A DNA stretch of 14,092 nucleotides from CAYOKT01 sp964404605 (GTDB lineage: Bacteria; Electryoneota; Electryoneia; Electryoneales; Electryoneaceae). The notes beneath the pieces are model-generated. The model searched no databases. It saw nothing but the letters and a program-made list of their open reading frames with translations, and had not been told where the DNA came from. The stretch lies in NCBI GenBank assembly GCA_964404605.1, contig CAYOKT010000071.1, positions 1-14,092 on the forward strand, read 5' to 3'. Of this stretch, positions 5,386 through 13,400 are shown one piece after another; within the stretch, counting starts at the first letter, position 1, and the number at the start of each line of letters is the position of its first letter. The position numbers and the translations under genes were made by a program.

Positions 5386-7407
5386 GTGTCCTACCTTGTC
5401 ATGGCACGGCGCTGGCGGCCGCAGCGTTTCGCCGATGTGATCGGTCAGGATCATGTGACGAAAACCCTTCAGCGGGCCATCGCCCGCGGACGGGTGGCGC
5501 ACGCCTATATCTTCGCCGGCCCCCGCGGCGTGGGCAAAACCACCACCGCCCGCCTGCTCGCGAAAGCGATCAACTGCCACCAGCCGGTCACCGACGAGCA
5601 CGGCCTGCCGGAGCCGTGCAACGAGTGCCCCGCCTGCGAGGACATCACCGGCGGCGGCGCCCTCGATGTCATCGAGATCGACGGCGCCTCGAACAACAAG
5701 GTCGAGGATGTCCGCACCCTGCGCGAAAACATCAAGTTCGCCCCCTCCTCCCTGCGGCGGAAGGTGTACATCATCGACGAGGTGCACATGCTCAGCCCGG
5801 CGGCCTTCAACGCCCTGCTGAAGACCCTCGAGGAGCCGCCGGAACATGCGATGTTCATCTTCGCGACCACCGAGATCCACAAGGTCCCGGCTACCGTCCT
5901 CTCCCGCTGCCAGCGCTTCGACTTCAAGCGCATCCCGGCCCGCGAAATCAAGCGTCAACTGGAAAAAATCGTCGCCGGCGACAAGCTCAAGGTGGAGGAC
6001 GACGCCCTCGTCGCCATCTCCCTGAAGGCGGAAGGGGCCCTGCGCGACGGGCTCTCCATCCTCGACCAGCTCGTCGCCTACCAGGGCGAGGAGGGCATCA
6101 CCCTCGAGGGCGTGCGCCAGGCCCTCGGGCTGATCGGCACCGAACTCTACTTCCGCACCACCGGCCTCGCCGCCGGGGGCATGGTCGCCCCCGCCCTCGC
6201 CCTCGCCGATGACCTCGCCGCCGGGGGGCATGACCCCCGGGAATACCTGCGCGGCCTCCAGCGGCACCTGATGAACCTCCTCTTCCTCCGCGCCGGGGGG
6301 AGCCCCGAGGAGCTGGACGCCGGGGAGGAGGATCGCGCCCGCTACGCCGAAGCCGCCCGGGGACTCAGCGACGAGGACCTGCTGCGGATGGGGGAATGGG
6401 CGGCGGAGACGGAGGACATCCTCCGCGACGCCCTCGACCCGGGCGTGCGGCTGGAGCTGTTCCTCGTCCGCCTCGCGGTGATGGACCGCGCCGTGGAGAT
6501 CGGCGCGCTGCTCGAGCGCCTCGGCGTGGCGCCGGAATCCCTCCGCCGCGCGCAGGGGACGGACACCCCTCCCGCCGCCCGGCCATCAGCCCCGCCGGCG
6601 CGGGCCACGGCGAGCCCGGACATGGCGGCCCCCGCGGCCGCGAGCCCGGCCGCGAAGCAGGCATCGCCGCCGCCGGGCGAATCACCGGCTGCGACCGCCG
6701 CATCATCCGGGGGCGGCGGGAGCACGCCGGAAACGGCCGCCGGGAAGCAGGAAAGCCCCGGCGCGGAACGTGACGGGAGCGGCGGGCAGCCCTCCGGCGG
6801 GACCGACAAGCCCGCCACGCCGGGCAAGCCGAAACCGCCCGGGGACTCCCCCGAACCGCCGCCGGATGACGACCCCGGTCCCCCGCCGCCGAAGCCGCCC
6901 GACTCACCCTCGCCGGGGGCCTCCGGTCCCTCGCCCGAGGAGAACGGGGAGCCGGAGGAGGAGAACGACATCCTCGCCGCGGACGAGGGCGAGAGCACGC
7001 AGCTCAGCCTGGTGGACCTGCGGGCGGGGTGGCTCGAACTCTGCGACCGGGTGAACGGCCTCCGCCGCACCCTCGGCGTTCACCTCGAGCAGGGGGCGCC
7101 GACCGCGGTGGAGAACGGCGCCGTGGAGATCACCTTCGACCCGGCCAACGAATTCGAATACGAACAGGTCGCCCGCCACCGTCAGTACATCCAGCGGGCC
7201 CTGCGGCTCCACTTCGGGGCGAGCAGGAAGGTGATCCTGAAGCGCGGTTCCGTGCCCGAGTCCGCCCGTCCCCCGCGCCGCAAGAGCCTCGGGGAAAAAC
7301 AGCGCGAACTCCTGAAAAAAGCGCTGGAGCGGAACCCGGTCTGGCGGGACATGATGCAGCGTTTCGACCTCGAACTCGAGGAGAGGGGCGGCGGCCGGGG
7401 CAGGTGA
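5386..7407 (+). CDS. dnaX: DNA polymerase III subunit tau (gamma/tau)
   Basis: The 673-residue AAA+ motor of the clamp loader, which opens the beta clamp and ties the polymerases to the helicase. The ATPase part has Walker A GPRGVGKTTTAR (45-56), zinc ligands C64, C78, C81 and C84, Walker B VYIIDEVH (127-134), and the SRC motif (173-175) that completes the neighbour's active site. Domain III follows. A Pro/Gly/Ala-rich linker runs from about 391 to 536, then a conserved C-terminal domain (LSLVDLRAGWLELCDRV onward) like the tau region. The start is GTG 5386 with GGGAG six bases upstream; ATG 5401 is a second choice without a clear site. No correctly phased A-AAA-AAG slippery site was seen, so a separate gamma form is not predicted. 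Confidence 0.96.
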   Translation: MSYLVMARRWRPQRFADVIGQDHVTKTLQRAIARGRVAHAYIFAGPRGVGKTTTARLLAKAINCHQPVTDEHGLPEPCNECPACEDITGGGALDVIEIDGASNNKVEDVRTLRENIKFAPSSLRRKVYIIDEVHMLSPAAFNALLKTLEEPPEHAMFIFATTEIHKVPATVLSRCQRFDFKRIPAREIKRQLEKIVAGDKLKVEDDALVAISLKAEGALRDGLSILDQLVAYQGEEGITLEGVRQALGLIGTELYFRTTGLAAGGMVAPALALADDLAAGGHDPREYLRGLQRHLMNLLFLRAGGSPEELDAGEEDRARYAEAARGLSDEDLLRMGEWAAETEDILRDALDPGVRLELFLVRLAVMDRAVEIGALLERLGVAPESLRRAQGTDTPPAARPSAPPARATASPDMAAPAAASPAAKQASPPPGESPAATAASSGGGGSTPETAAGKQESPGAERDGSGGQPSGGTDKPATPGKPKPPGDSPEPPPDDDPGPPPPKPPDSPSPGASGPSPEENGEPEEENDILAADEGESTQLSLVDLRAGWLELCDRVNGLRRTLGVHLEQGAPTAVENGAVEITFDPANEFEYEQVARHRQYIQRALRLHFGASRKVILKRGSVPESARPPRRKSLGEKQRELLKKALERNPVWRDMMQRFDLELEERGGGRGR

Positions 7408-7438
7408 GCGCGGGTGGCCCGGGAAAACTGGAGGGTGG

Positions 7439-7491
7439 CCCGGGGCTTGCCCCGGGTTTCATCAGGGATTCCGCGATAAACAGTGATGAAA
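7439..7491 (+). promoter_or_regulatory. Terminator-like hairpin and overlapping repeat between dnaX and ebfC
   Basis: CCCGGGGC (7439-7446) and GCCCCGGG (7449-7456) form an 8-bp hairpin followed directly by TTT. The same TTT begins an 8-bp inverted repeat, TTTCATCA (7457-7464) with TGATGAAA (7484-7491). A 12-base direct repeat, GGGTGGCCCGGG, occurs at 7412-7423 and 7433-7444. The first hairpin could lower read-through from dnaX into ebfC; its U-tail is only three bases, so it would be weak. Confidence 0.4.
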
Positions 7492-7541
7492 TGAGCCCGG
7501 AGTCCGGCGCGCGCGGCGGACCCGGTGGGAAGGAGAACGGT

Positions 7542-7880
7542 ATGAAGGGATCACCGATGGCGGGCCTGCTGAAGCAGGCGCAGAAGATGCAGGAGCAGAT
7601 GCTCAAGGCGCAGGAGGAGCTCGCCGAACTCGAGGTGACGGCCTCCAGCGGCGGAGGCATGGTCACCGTGCGCGCCAACGGCAAGGCGGAAATCCTCGAG
7701 ATCCGGATCAACCCGGAGGCGGTGGACCCGGAGGACGTGGAGATGCTGGAGGACCTGGTCGTCGCAGCGGTGAACGAAGCCCTGCGCCAGGCGCAGGCCG
7801 CCGCCGCCGACCACATGGCGAAGGCCGCCGGTCCCCTCGCCGGGATGATGCCCCCCGGCATGAACCTCCCGGGCGTCTGA
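7542..7880 (+). CDS. ebfC: YbaB/EbfC family nucleoid-associated protein
   Basis: A 112-residue DNA-binding protein that dimerises as tweezers and coats the nucleoid; it is encoded between dnaX and recR in most bacteria. The sequence shows the typical MAGLLKQAQKMQEQMLKAQEEL helix, the ASSGGGMVTVRANGKAEILEIRINPE sheet, and a helix with LVVAAVNEALRQAQ, ending in a Gly/Met/Pro tail (GMMPPGMNLPGV). ATG 7542 has AGGAG six bases upstream; the frame is open further upstream, but that part does not resemble the family. 134 bases after dnaX. Confidence 0.95.
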   Translation: MKGSPMAGLLKQAQKMQEQMLKAQEELAELEVTASSGGGMVTVRANGKAEILEIRINPEAVDPEDVEMLEDLVVAAVNEALRQAQAAAADHMAKAAGPLAGMMPPGMNLPGV

Positions 7881-7911
7881 CCCGCATCCCCCGACAACGG
7901 CAAGGAGCGGC

Positions 7912-8085
7912 ATGAAACGTCCGGCGGCACGCGTTTTTATCGGGGCTGGCAGACCGGTTCACCTGACCTGGTCCACCAGTCTCTTGCCGGCCCTCTTCGG
8001 CTCTCTGCCTATCTTACAGGCCGGAGTAATGGTGGAGGCGGTCAGGGACCTCCTCGCCGCCGCAAGAACGGAAGGGAAACGCTGA
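7912..8085 (+). CDS. Small unrecognised protein, 57 residues, possible membrane segment
   Basis: I do not recognise this product. It begins MKRPAARVFIGAGRPVHL, has a hydrophobic stretch at about residues 18-41 (LTWSTSLLPALFGSLPILQ inside it) and ends in a charged helix-like tail (VEAVRDLLAAARTEGKR). AAGGAG at 7902-7907 stands four bases before ATG 7912, stronger than the recR site. It starts 31 bases after ebfC and its TGA (8083-8085) is two bases before the recR ATG, suggesting coupling. Against it: third-position GC is about 68%, clearly below the well-supported genes here, and no homologue is known to me. It may instead be a leader reading frame that helps recR translation. Confidence 0.45.
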   Translation: MKRPAARVFIGAGRPVHLTWSTSLLPALFGSLPILQAGVMVEAVRDLLAAARTEGKR

Positions 8086-8087
8086 GG

Positions 8088-8690
8088 ATGGCTGCGAGTC
8101 TCCCGCCCGCGGTGAACGAACTGACCGCGCAACTGGCGAAGATGCCTGGCATCGGACGGAAGTCCGCGCTGCGCATGGCGCTGTACCTGCTCATGACCGA
8201 CCGCGAGGAGGTCAAGGCCCTCGCGCGCGCCGTGCTCGATGTCAAGGACAAGGTGAAGGTCTGCAGCCGCTGCGGTTTCCTCTCCGACGTGGACCCCTGC
8301 GACATCTGCACCGACCCGAAGCGGGACGGCGCCCTGCTCTGTGTCGTCGAGTCGCCCGGCGATGTCATCGCCCTCGAGAAGGGGGCATTGTTCCACGGGC
8401 GGTACCACGTCCTCGGCGGGGCCATCGCGCCCCTGGACGGCGTCGGCCCGGAGGACCTGCGCATCCGCGAGCTGATCGACCGCCTCGAGCCCGAGGGGGT
8501 CCGGGAAGTGATCGTAGCCACCAACCCGACGCCGGAGGGGGAGCAGACCGCCCTCTACCTGGCGCGACTCCTCGAAAAGCGCGATGTGCGTGTCTCGCGC
8601 ATCGCCCGCGGGGTTCCGGTGGGCTCGGACCTCGAGCACGCGGACGACCTGACCCTCGCCCGCGCCCTCGAGGGGCGCAGCACCCTGTAG
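8088..8690 (+). CDS. recR: Recombination mediator protein RecR
   Basis: A 200-residue protein that acts with RecF/RecO to load RecA on gapped DNA. It has the N-terminal helix-hairpin-helix (LAKMPGIGRKSALRMA, 16-31), a four-cysteine zinc finger (C59, C62, C71, C74), and the Toprim domain with LLCVVESPGDVIALEKG followed by YHVLGGAIAPLDGVGPEDL and the ATNPTPEGEQTA segment. Length is normal. ATG 8088 has GAGG directly before it and GGAAGGG eleven bases upstream, neither ideally spaced; coupling to the small frame ending at 8085 would explain this. Third gene of the dnaX-ebfC-recR cluster. Confidence 0.97.
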   Translation: MAASLPPAVNELTAQLAKMPGIGRKSALRMALYLLMTDREEVKALARAVLDVKDKVKVCSRCGFLSDVDPCDICTDPKRDGALLCVVESPGDVIALEKGALFHGRYHVLGGAIAPLDGVGPEDLRIRELIDRLEPEGVREVIVATNPTPEGEQTALYLARLLEKRDVRVSRIARGVPVGSDLEHADDLTLARALEGRSTL

Positions 8691-8805
8691 CGCCACCGGC
8701 GCGGCCGCGGGGCGCGGCTCCCGTCGCCGCCGGCGCAGGCCCTGACCCCGACGGCGGCCCACCCTCCATCGACGGGCGGCGACGCAGCCGCCGCGGAAAC
8801 GAAAC

Positions 8806-10074
8806 ATGACCGACTTCAGCCTCTACCTGCACATCCCCTTCTGCCGCCGGCTGTGTCCCTACTGCGCCTTCTCGAAGATCCCCTTCCGCGGCCCGGCGGA
8901 GGCGGAGGAGCTGATCGATGCACTCCTCATCGAGGCCGCGACCCGCGCCGGCGAGGAACCCTGGAGGGGCGGATGCATCGTCACGGTGTTCCTCGGCGGC
9001 GGAACCCCCTCGCTGCTCACCGGCGCGCAGGTGCTCCGCCTGCTGGACGGCCTGCGCTCCCTCTTCCCCTTCGCCCCGGACGCCGAGATCTCCCTCGAGG
9101 CGAACCCGGGCACGCTGGACGAGGAGAAGCTGGAGGGCTGGCGCGGCGCGGGGATCAACCGGGTCAGCCTCGGCGTGCAGGCGCTGGACGGCGCGAGCCT
9201 GCGCCGTCTCGGGCGCGATCACAGCCCCGAAGAGGCCCGCGACGCGGTCGAGAAGCTGCGCCGATGGGGGGTGGACAGCCTGAACCTGGACCTGATGTAC
9301 GGGTTCAACCCCGGTCCCCTGGCGGGCGGTGCCCGGCGTGAGGGCGCGCGCAGGAACGGCGCACCGCCGCTCCCCGCCGGGGACGAAAGCATGGAAAAAC
9401 CCGGCGCCGGCGGCACACCCGGCCCGGACCCCGGGGCGATCGCCCTCTGGGAGCGAACCCTCGAAGAGGCGCTCGCCCTCCGGCCGGACCATGTCAGCGC
9501 CTACGGCCTGACCCTCGAGGAGGACACCGCCTTCATGCGCGGAACCCGAAAGGGGCTGCGCTTCACCACCGGCGAAGAGACCGGCCTGGCGCAGTACCGG
9601 GCGGCGATGGAGCGGCTCCAGGCCGCCGGGCTGCCCCAGTACGAGATCTCCAACTGGGCGCGCCCGGGGCACCGGTGCCGCCACAACCTGCTGACCTGGC
9701 GCGGCAAACCCTACCTCGGCCTCGGCCCGGCGGCGCACAGCCATGACGGCGACGCGCTCCGCACCTGGAACGAGTTCCATACCGACGCCTGGCTGCGCAC
9801 CGTCGCCGCCCGCGGCCGCGGCCTCGGTGGGAGCGAACGCTTGACCCCGGAGCAGCGGTTCTACGAAACCGTCTCCCTCGGCCTGCGTCTCGTGGAGGGG
9901 ATCGACGAGGACCTGCTCGCCGGGCGCGCCGCCGATGCGGGGTACGCCTGGCCCCCCGGGCGCCTCGCCGACCTCCTCGAGCGGGGCCTGCTGGAGCGCG
10001 CCGGGGGCCGTCTCCGGCTGACCCCTCTCGGCCGCCCTCTCGCGGACGCCATCGAAGTCGACCTGGTGCGTTGA
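8806..10074 (+). CDS. hemW: Radical SAM heme chaperone HemW-like, with internal insertion
   Basis: A 422-residue radical SAM protein of the HemW family, which binds heme and passes it to respiratory enzymes; older annotation calls it oxygen-independent coproporphyrinogen oxidase. The cluster motif is C13-x3-C17-x2-C20 within HIPFCRRLCPYCAF. FLGGGTPSLL, EANPGT, RVSLGVQALD and LNLDLMYG follow. After YGF (165-167) the usual LPGQT turn is replaced by about 40 Gly/Pro/Arg/Ala-rich residues (168-210) before the helix ALWERTLEEALAL resumes. The HemW signature HNxxYW reads HNLLTW (293-298). The C-terminal domain is present. Four cysteines of HemN are not expected here. ATG 8806 has only a weak purine site. 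115 bases after recR. Confidence 0.88.
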   Translation: MTDFSLYLHIPFCRRLCPYCAFSKIPFRGPAEAEELIDALLIEAATRAGEEPWRGGCIVTVFLGGGTPSLLTGAQVLRLLDGLRSLFPFAPDAEISLEANPGTLDEEKLEGWRGAGINRVSLGVQALDGASLRRLGRDHSPEEARDAVEKLRRWGVDSLNLDLMYGFNPGPLAGGARREGARRNGAPPLPAGDESMEKPGAGGTPGPDPGAIALWERTLEEALALRPDHVSAYGLTLEEDTAFMRGTRKGLRFTTGEETGLAQYRAAMERLQAAGLPQYEISNWARPGHRCRHNLLTWRGKPYLGLGPAAHSHDGDALRTWNEFHTDAWLRTVAARGRGLGGSERLTPEQRFYETVSLGLRLVEGIDEDLLAGRAADAGYAWPPGRLADLLERGLLERAGGRLRLTPLGRPLADAIEVDLVR

Positions 10075-10165
10075 TCGTCCTGCTCCCGGAGGCGTTCTTC
10101 CCACGCCGCCGGGCCCGCCGCACCCCGGTTTCCGGGCGCCCGGCCCGCCGCGGCGGCTTCCTGCG

Positions 10166-10209
10166 AAAAAAAACAGCATCTTCGCCCGCTCTTGGTCGAC
10201 AAGTATGAT
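10166..10209 (+). promoter_or_regulatory. Candidate upstream nifJ promoter (P1) with A-tract
   Basis: TTCGCC (10181-10186) and TATGAT (10204-10209, five of six matches) are 17 bases apart. An A8 run (10166-10173) lies where an UP element would sit, about 43 to 50 bases before a start near 10216. This would give a leader of about 215 bases. Confidence 0.45.
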
Positions 10210-10230
10210 AAATAAATCACAAACTCGACC
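10194..10230 (+). promoter_or_regulatory. Nested inverted repeats over the P1 -10 box, possible operator
   Basis: GGTCGA (10194-10199) and TCGACC (10225-10230) flank an AT-rich core that itself holds TGAT (10206-10209) and ATCA (10216-10219). The two repeats have nearly the same centre (10212 and 10212.5). They cover the -10 box and the expected start, a usual place for a repressor. The core recalls FNR/CRP half-sites, but the spacing is two bases too wide for either. Confidence 0.4.
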
Positions 10231-10237
10231 TTATGCG

Positions 10238-10262
10238 CCCCTGGCGGGAGATTTCGCCGGGG
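10238..10262 (+). promoter_or_regulatory. Hairpin in the nifJ leader
   Basis: CCCC-T-GGCG (10238-10246) pairs with CGCCGGGG (10255-10262), eight pairs with one bulged T and an 8-base loop. A weaker hairpin, TCCAT/ATGGA, follows at 10290-10305. They would lie at the start of a transcript from P1. No known riboswitch consensus was recognised. Confidence 0.4.
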
Positions 10263-10332
10263 TGTGGTATGGCCTCCAAGACGCCAATTTCCATGACCTT
10301 ATGGATTAAGCCCGCCTAACATATTGGTCCTC

Positions 10333-10363
10333 TTGCTTTTACAATCCCCTTATGCGATATTCT
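10333..10363 (+). promoter_or_regulatory. Candidate downstream nifJ promoter (P2)
   Basis: TTGCTT (10333-10338) and TATTCT (10358-10363) are 19 bases apart; reading GATATT (10356-10361) as -10 gives 17. Both boxes are moderate. A start near 10370 would leave a leader of about 60 bases. Confidence 0.35.
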
Positions 10364-10392
10364 TCACACCTGCAGTACAGGCAACCTGGTGC

Positions 10393-10424
10393 GGAGGAGG
10401 AACGCTCCGTAATAGCGGAAAGGA
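10393..10424 (+). promoter_or_regulatory. nifJ ribosome binding site with alternative small hairpins
   Basis: AGGA at 10421-10424 stands six bases before ATG 10431 and is the likely ribosome binding site. Upstream, CGGAG (10392-10396) can pair with CTCCG (10405-10409), or TCCG (10406-10409) with CGGA (10416-10419). The two pairings share the same bases and exclude each other. The stems are short, so this is only suggestive. Confidence 0.3.
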
Positions 10425-10430
10425 ACTGTC

Positions 10431-13400
10431 ATGCCGCGCAACTTCGTCATGATCGACGGCAACGAAGCGGCAGCTTTTGTCGCGCACAAAACCAACGAAA
10501 TATGTGCCATCTATCCGATCACCCCCTCCTCGGGGATGGGCGAATGGGCGGACGAGTGGTCGGCCCGGGGGAAGAAGAATCTTTGGGGCACGGTACCGCA
10601 AATCGTCGAGATGCAGTCCGAGGGCGGCGCCTCCGCGGCGGTGCACGGGGCGCTGCAGACCGGCAGCCTGACCAGCACCTTCACCGCCTCGCAGGGGCTG
10701 CTGCTGATGATCCCCAGCATGTTCAAGATCGCCGGGGAGCTGACCCCGACCGTGTTTCATGTCTCGGCGAGAACGGTGGCGACGCAGGCTCTCTCGATTT
10801 TCGGCGACCACTCGGACATCAACGCCGTCCGCTCCACCGGCTTCGCCCTGCTGGCCTCGGGCTCGGTGCAGGAGGTGATGGACCTCGCGCTGATCGCCCA
10901 GGCCTCCACCCTCGAGTCGCGGGTGCCGTTCGTTCACTTCTTTGACGGCTTCCGCACCAGCCACGAGGAGCAGAAGATCGAGCCCTTGAGCGACGAGCAG
11001 ATGCTCGCCCTGCTGAACGAGGAGAAGATCTGGGAGCACCGGCGGCGGGCGCTCGACTCGGAAAAACCCGTGCTGCGCGGCTCCTCGCAAAACCCGGATG
11101 TCTTCTTCCAGGCGCGCGAGACGGTGAACCCCTACTACGCGAAGGCGCCGGAAATCGTGCAGAATGTGATGGACCGCTTCCACGAGGTGGTCGGCCGCCG
11201 GTACAACCTGTTCGACTATGTCGGCGCGCCCGACGCCGAGCGGGTGATCGTCCTCATGGGCAGCGGCGCGGAGACCGCCCACGAGACCGTCGAGTGGATG
11301 GCCGAACGCGGGGAGAAGGTCGGGGTGGTCAAGGTGCGCCTCTACCGCCCCTTCTCCGTGAAGCACTTCATCGACACCCTGCCGAAAACCGTGAAGAGGA
11401 TCGCCGTCCTCGACCGGACGAAGGAGCCCGGCGCCGTCGGCGAGCCGCTCTATCTCGACTGCATCACCGCGGTGGAGGAGGCCTGCTTCGACGGGAATTC
11501 CCGTTTCGCGCAGAGACCGGCGTTGGTCGGCGGGCGGTACGGCCTCTCCTCGAAGGAGTTCACCCCGGCGATGGTCAAGGCGGTCTTTGACGAGCTGAAA
11601 AAGGAGAAGCCGAAGAACCACTTCACGATCGGCATCGAGGACGATGTCAGCGGCACGAGTATTCCCTTCGACCCCCATTTCTCCGTCGAACCGGACGAGA
11701 TCTTCCGCGGCAAGTTCTACGGGCTCGGGTCGGACGGCACGGTCGGCGCGAACAAGAACTCGATCAAGATCATCGGCGAGACCACGGATAATTACGCCCA
11801 GGGGTATTTCGTTTACGACTCGAAGAAAGCCGGGGCGATCACCGTCAGCCACCTGCGTTTCGGCCCGAAACCGATCCGCTCCACCTACCTGGTGAACAAG
11901 GCGAATTTCGTCGCCTGCCACCAGACGGTGTTCCTCGAGCGCTACGAGATGCTCGCGGACGCCGTGGAGGGCGCCACCTTCCTGCTCAACACGCCCTTCG
12001 GCCCCGATGAGGTGTGGGACACGTTGCCGCGCCCGGTGCAGGAGCAGTTGGTTGCGAAGAAGATGAAGTTCTACGTGATCGACGCCTACAAGGTGGCCAA
12101 GGAGACGGGCATGGGCGCCCGGATCAACACCATCATGCAGACCTGCTTCTTCGCCATCAGCGGGGTGATCCCGCGCGACGAGGCCATCGAAAAGATCAAG
12201 GACGCGATCCGGAGCACCTACGGGAAGAAGGGCGAGCAGGTCGTGCAGATGAACTTCAAGGCCGTGGACGCGGCGGTGGGGAACCTGCACGAGGTGAAGG
12301 TGCCGGATGCCGTGACGAGTACCATCGAGCGCCCGCCGACGGTGCCGGACCACGCCCCGGACTATGTGAAGTCGGTGCTCGGACGCATCATCGCCGGCGA
12401 GGGGGACGAGCTCCCGGTGAGCGCCTTCGCGCCGGACGGCACCTTTCCCACGGGGACCACGCAGTACGAGAAGCGGAACATCGCCCTCGAGATCCCGGTG
12501 TGGGACGAAGATATCTGCATCCAGTGCGGCAAGTGCATTCTCGTCTGCCCCCACGCCGCCATCCGGGCGAAGGTCTACGATCCGAAGCACCTCGAGGGCG
12601 CGCCGGAGACCTTCAAGTCCGCCGACTATCGCGGCAAGGAATACCCGGGGATGAAGTACACCATCCAGGTCGCCCCGGAGGACTGCACCGGGTGCGAGTT
12701 GTGCGTCGAGGTCTGCCCGGCGAAGGACAAGAAGACGGAGAAACTGGCCCTCGAGATGGCGCCGCAGCTTCCCCTGCGCGTACCGGAGCGGAAGAACTAC
12801 GCCTTCTTCCTCGACAAGCTGCCGGAGATCGACCGCGGCACGGTGAAACGTCACACGGTCAAGGGCGTGCAGTTCCTCGAGCCGCTCTTCGAGTATTCCG
12901 GCGCCTGCAGCGGCTGCGGCGAGACGCCGTATGTGAAACTCTTGAGCCAGCTCTTCGGGGACCGGGCGGTGATCGCCAACGCCACCGGCTGCTCCTCGAT
13001 CTACGGCGGCAACCTGCCGACGACACCCTGGACGACGAACGCCGACGGGCGCGGCCCGGCCTGGAACAACAGCCTCTTCGAGGATGCCGCCGAGTTCGGC
13101 CTCGGGTTCCGGTTGACCATCGACAAGCAGAGGGAATATGCCGGTGAGCTGTTGCGCGGCCTCTCCGGCGCGGTCGGCTCGACCCTGGTGACCGAGATCC
13201 TCGAGGCCGACCAGTCGGACGAGATGGGCATCTTCGAGCAGCGCAAGCGGGTCACCGTCCTGAAGGAAAAGCTGAAGGCGTTGGACGACCCGGATGCGAA
13301 GCGGCTGCTCACCGTGGTGGACATGCTGGTCAAGCGAAGCGTCTGGTCGGTCGGGGGCGATGGCTGGGCCTACGACATCGGGTACGGCGGGCTGGATCAC

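Larger units (their letters stand above)
10075..10430 (+). promoter_or_regulatory. 356-base regulatory region upstream of nifJ
   Basis: No supported gene lies here. The first 100 bases are GC-rich and foldable (GCCGGGC 10108-10114 with GCCCGGC 10138-10144, enclosing CCCGG/CCGGG), perhaps the end of the hemW transcript, though no T-run follows. From 10166 the DNA becomes AT-rich: an A8 tract, two candidate promoters, inverted repeats and hairpins listed separately. A 28-codon frame (10233-10319) has no ribosome binding site and is not called. Confidence 0.6.

Noticed and set aside
5963..5968. A6 run in dnaX as a frameshift site
   Set aside because: It falls in the middle of the ATPase core (codons 193-195) and the phase does not fit a slippery heptamer.
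4702..6267. 521-codon minus frame that includes rplM
   Set aside because: Only the last 142 codons resemble L13. The upstream part is antisense to dnaX and crosses the rplM promoter.
7315..7320. A6 run followed by G near the end of dnaX
   Set aside because: The heptamer is in the wrong phase (AAA AAA G) and lies about 30 codons from the end, so slippage would not give a gamma-sized product.
8723..8783. 9-bp inverted repeat GTCGCCGCC/GGCGGCGAC between recR and hemW
   Set aside because: The arms are 43 bases apart and made of GCC/GCG triplets that occur everywhere in this DNA. Best explained by composition.
10166..10173. A8 run after hemW as a minus-strand terminator T-tract
   Set aside because: On the minus strand no hairpin precedes the T-run; the GC-rich fold lies after it. 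A promoter-associated A-tract is more likely.
8365..10179. 604-codon minus frame opposite hemW and recR
   Set aside because: Low-complexity Gly/Ala/Arg sequence, antisense to two well-supported genes.
10233..10319. 28-codon frame in the nifJ leader with two Trp codons
   Set aside because: No ribosome binding site and no amino-acid run of a real attenuator leader peptide. Probably chance.
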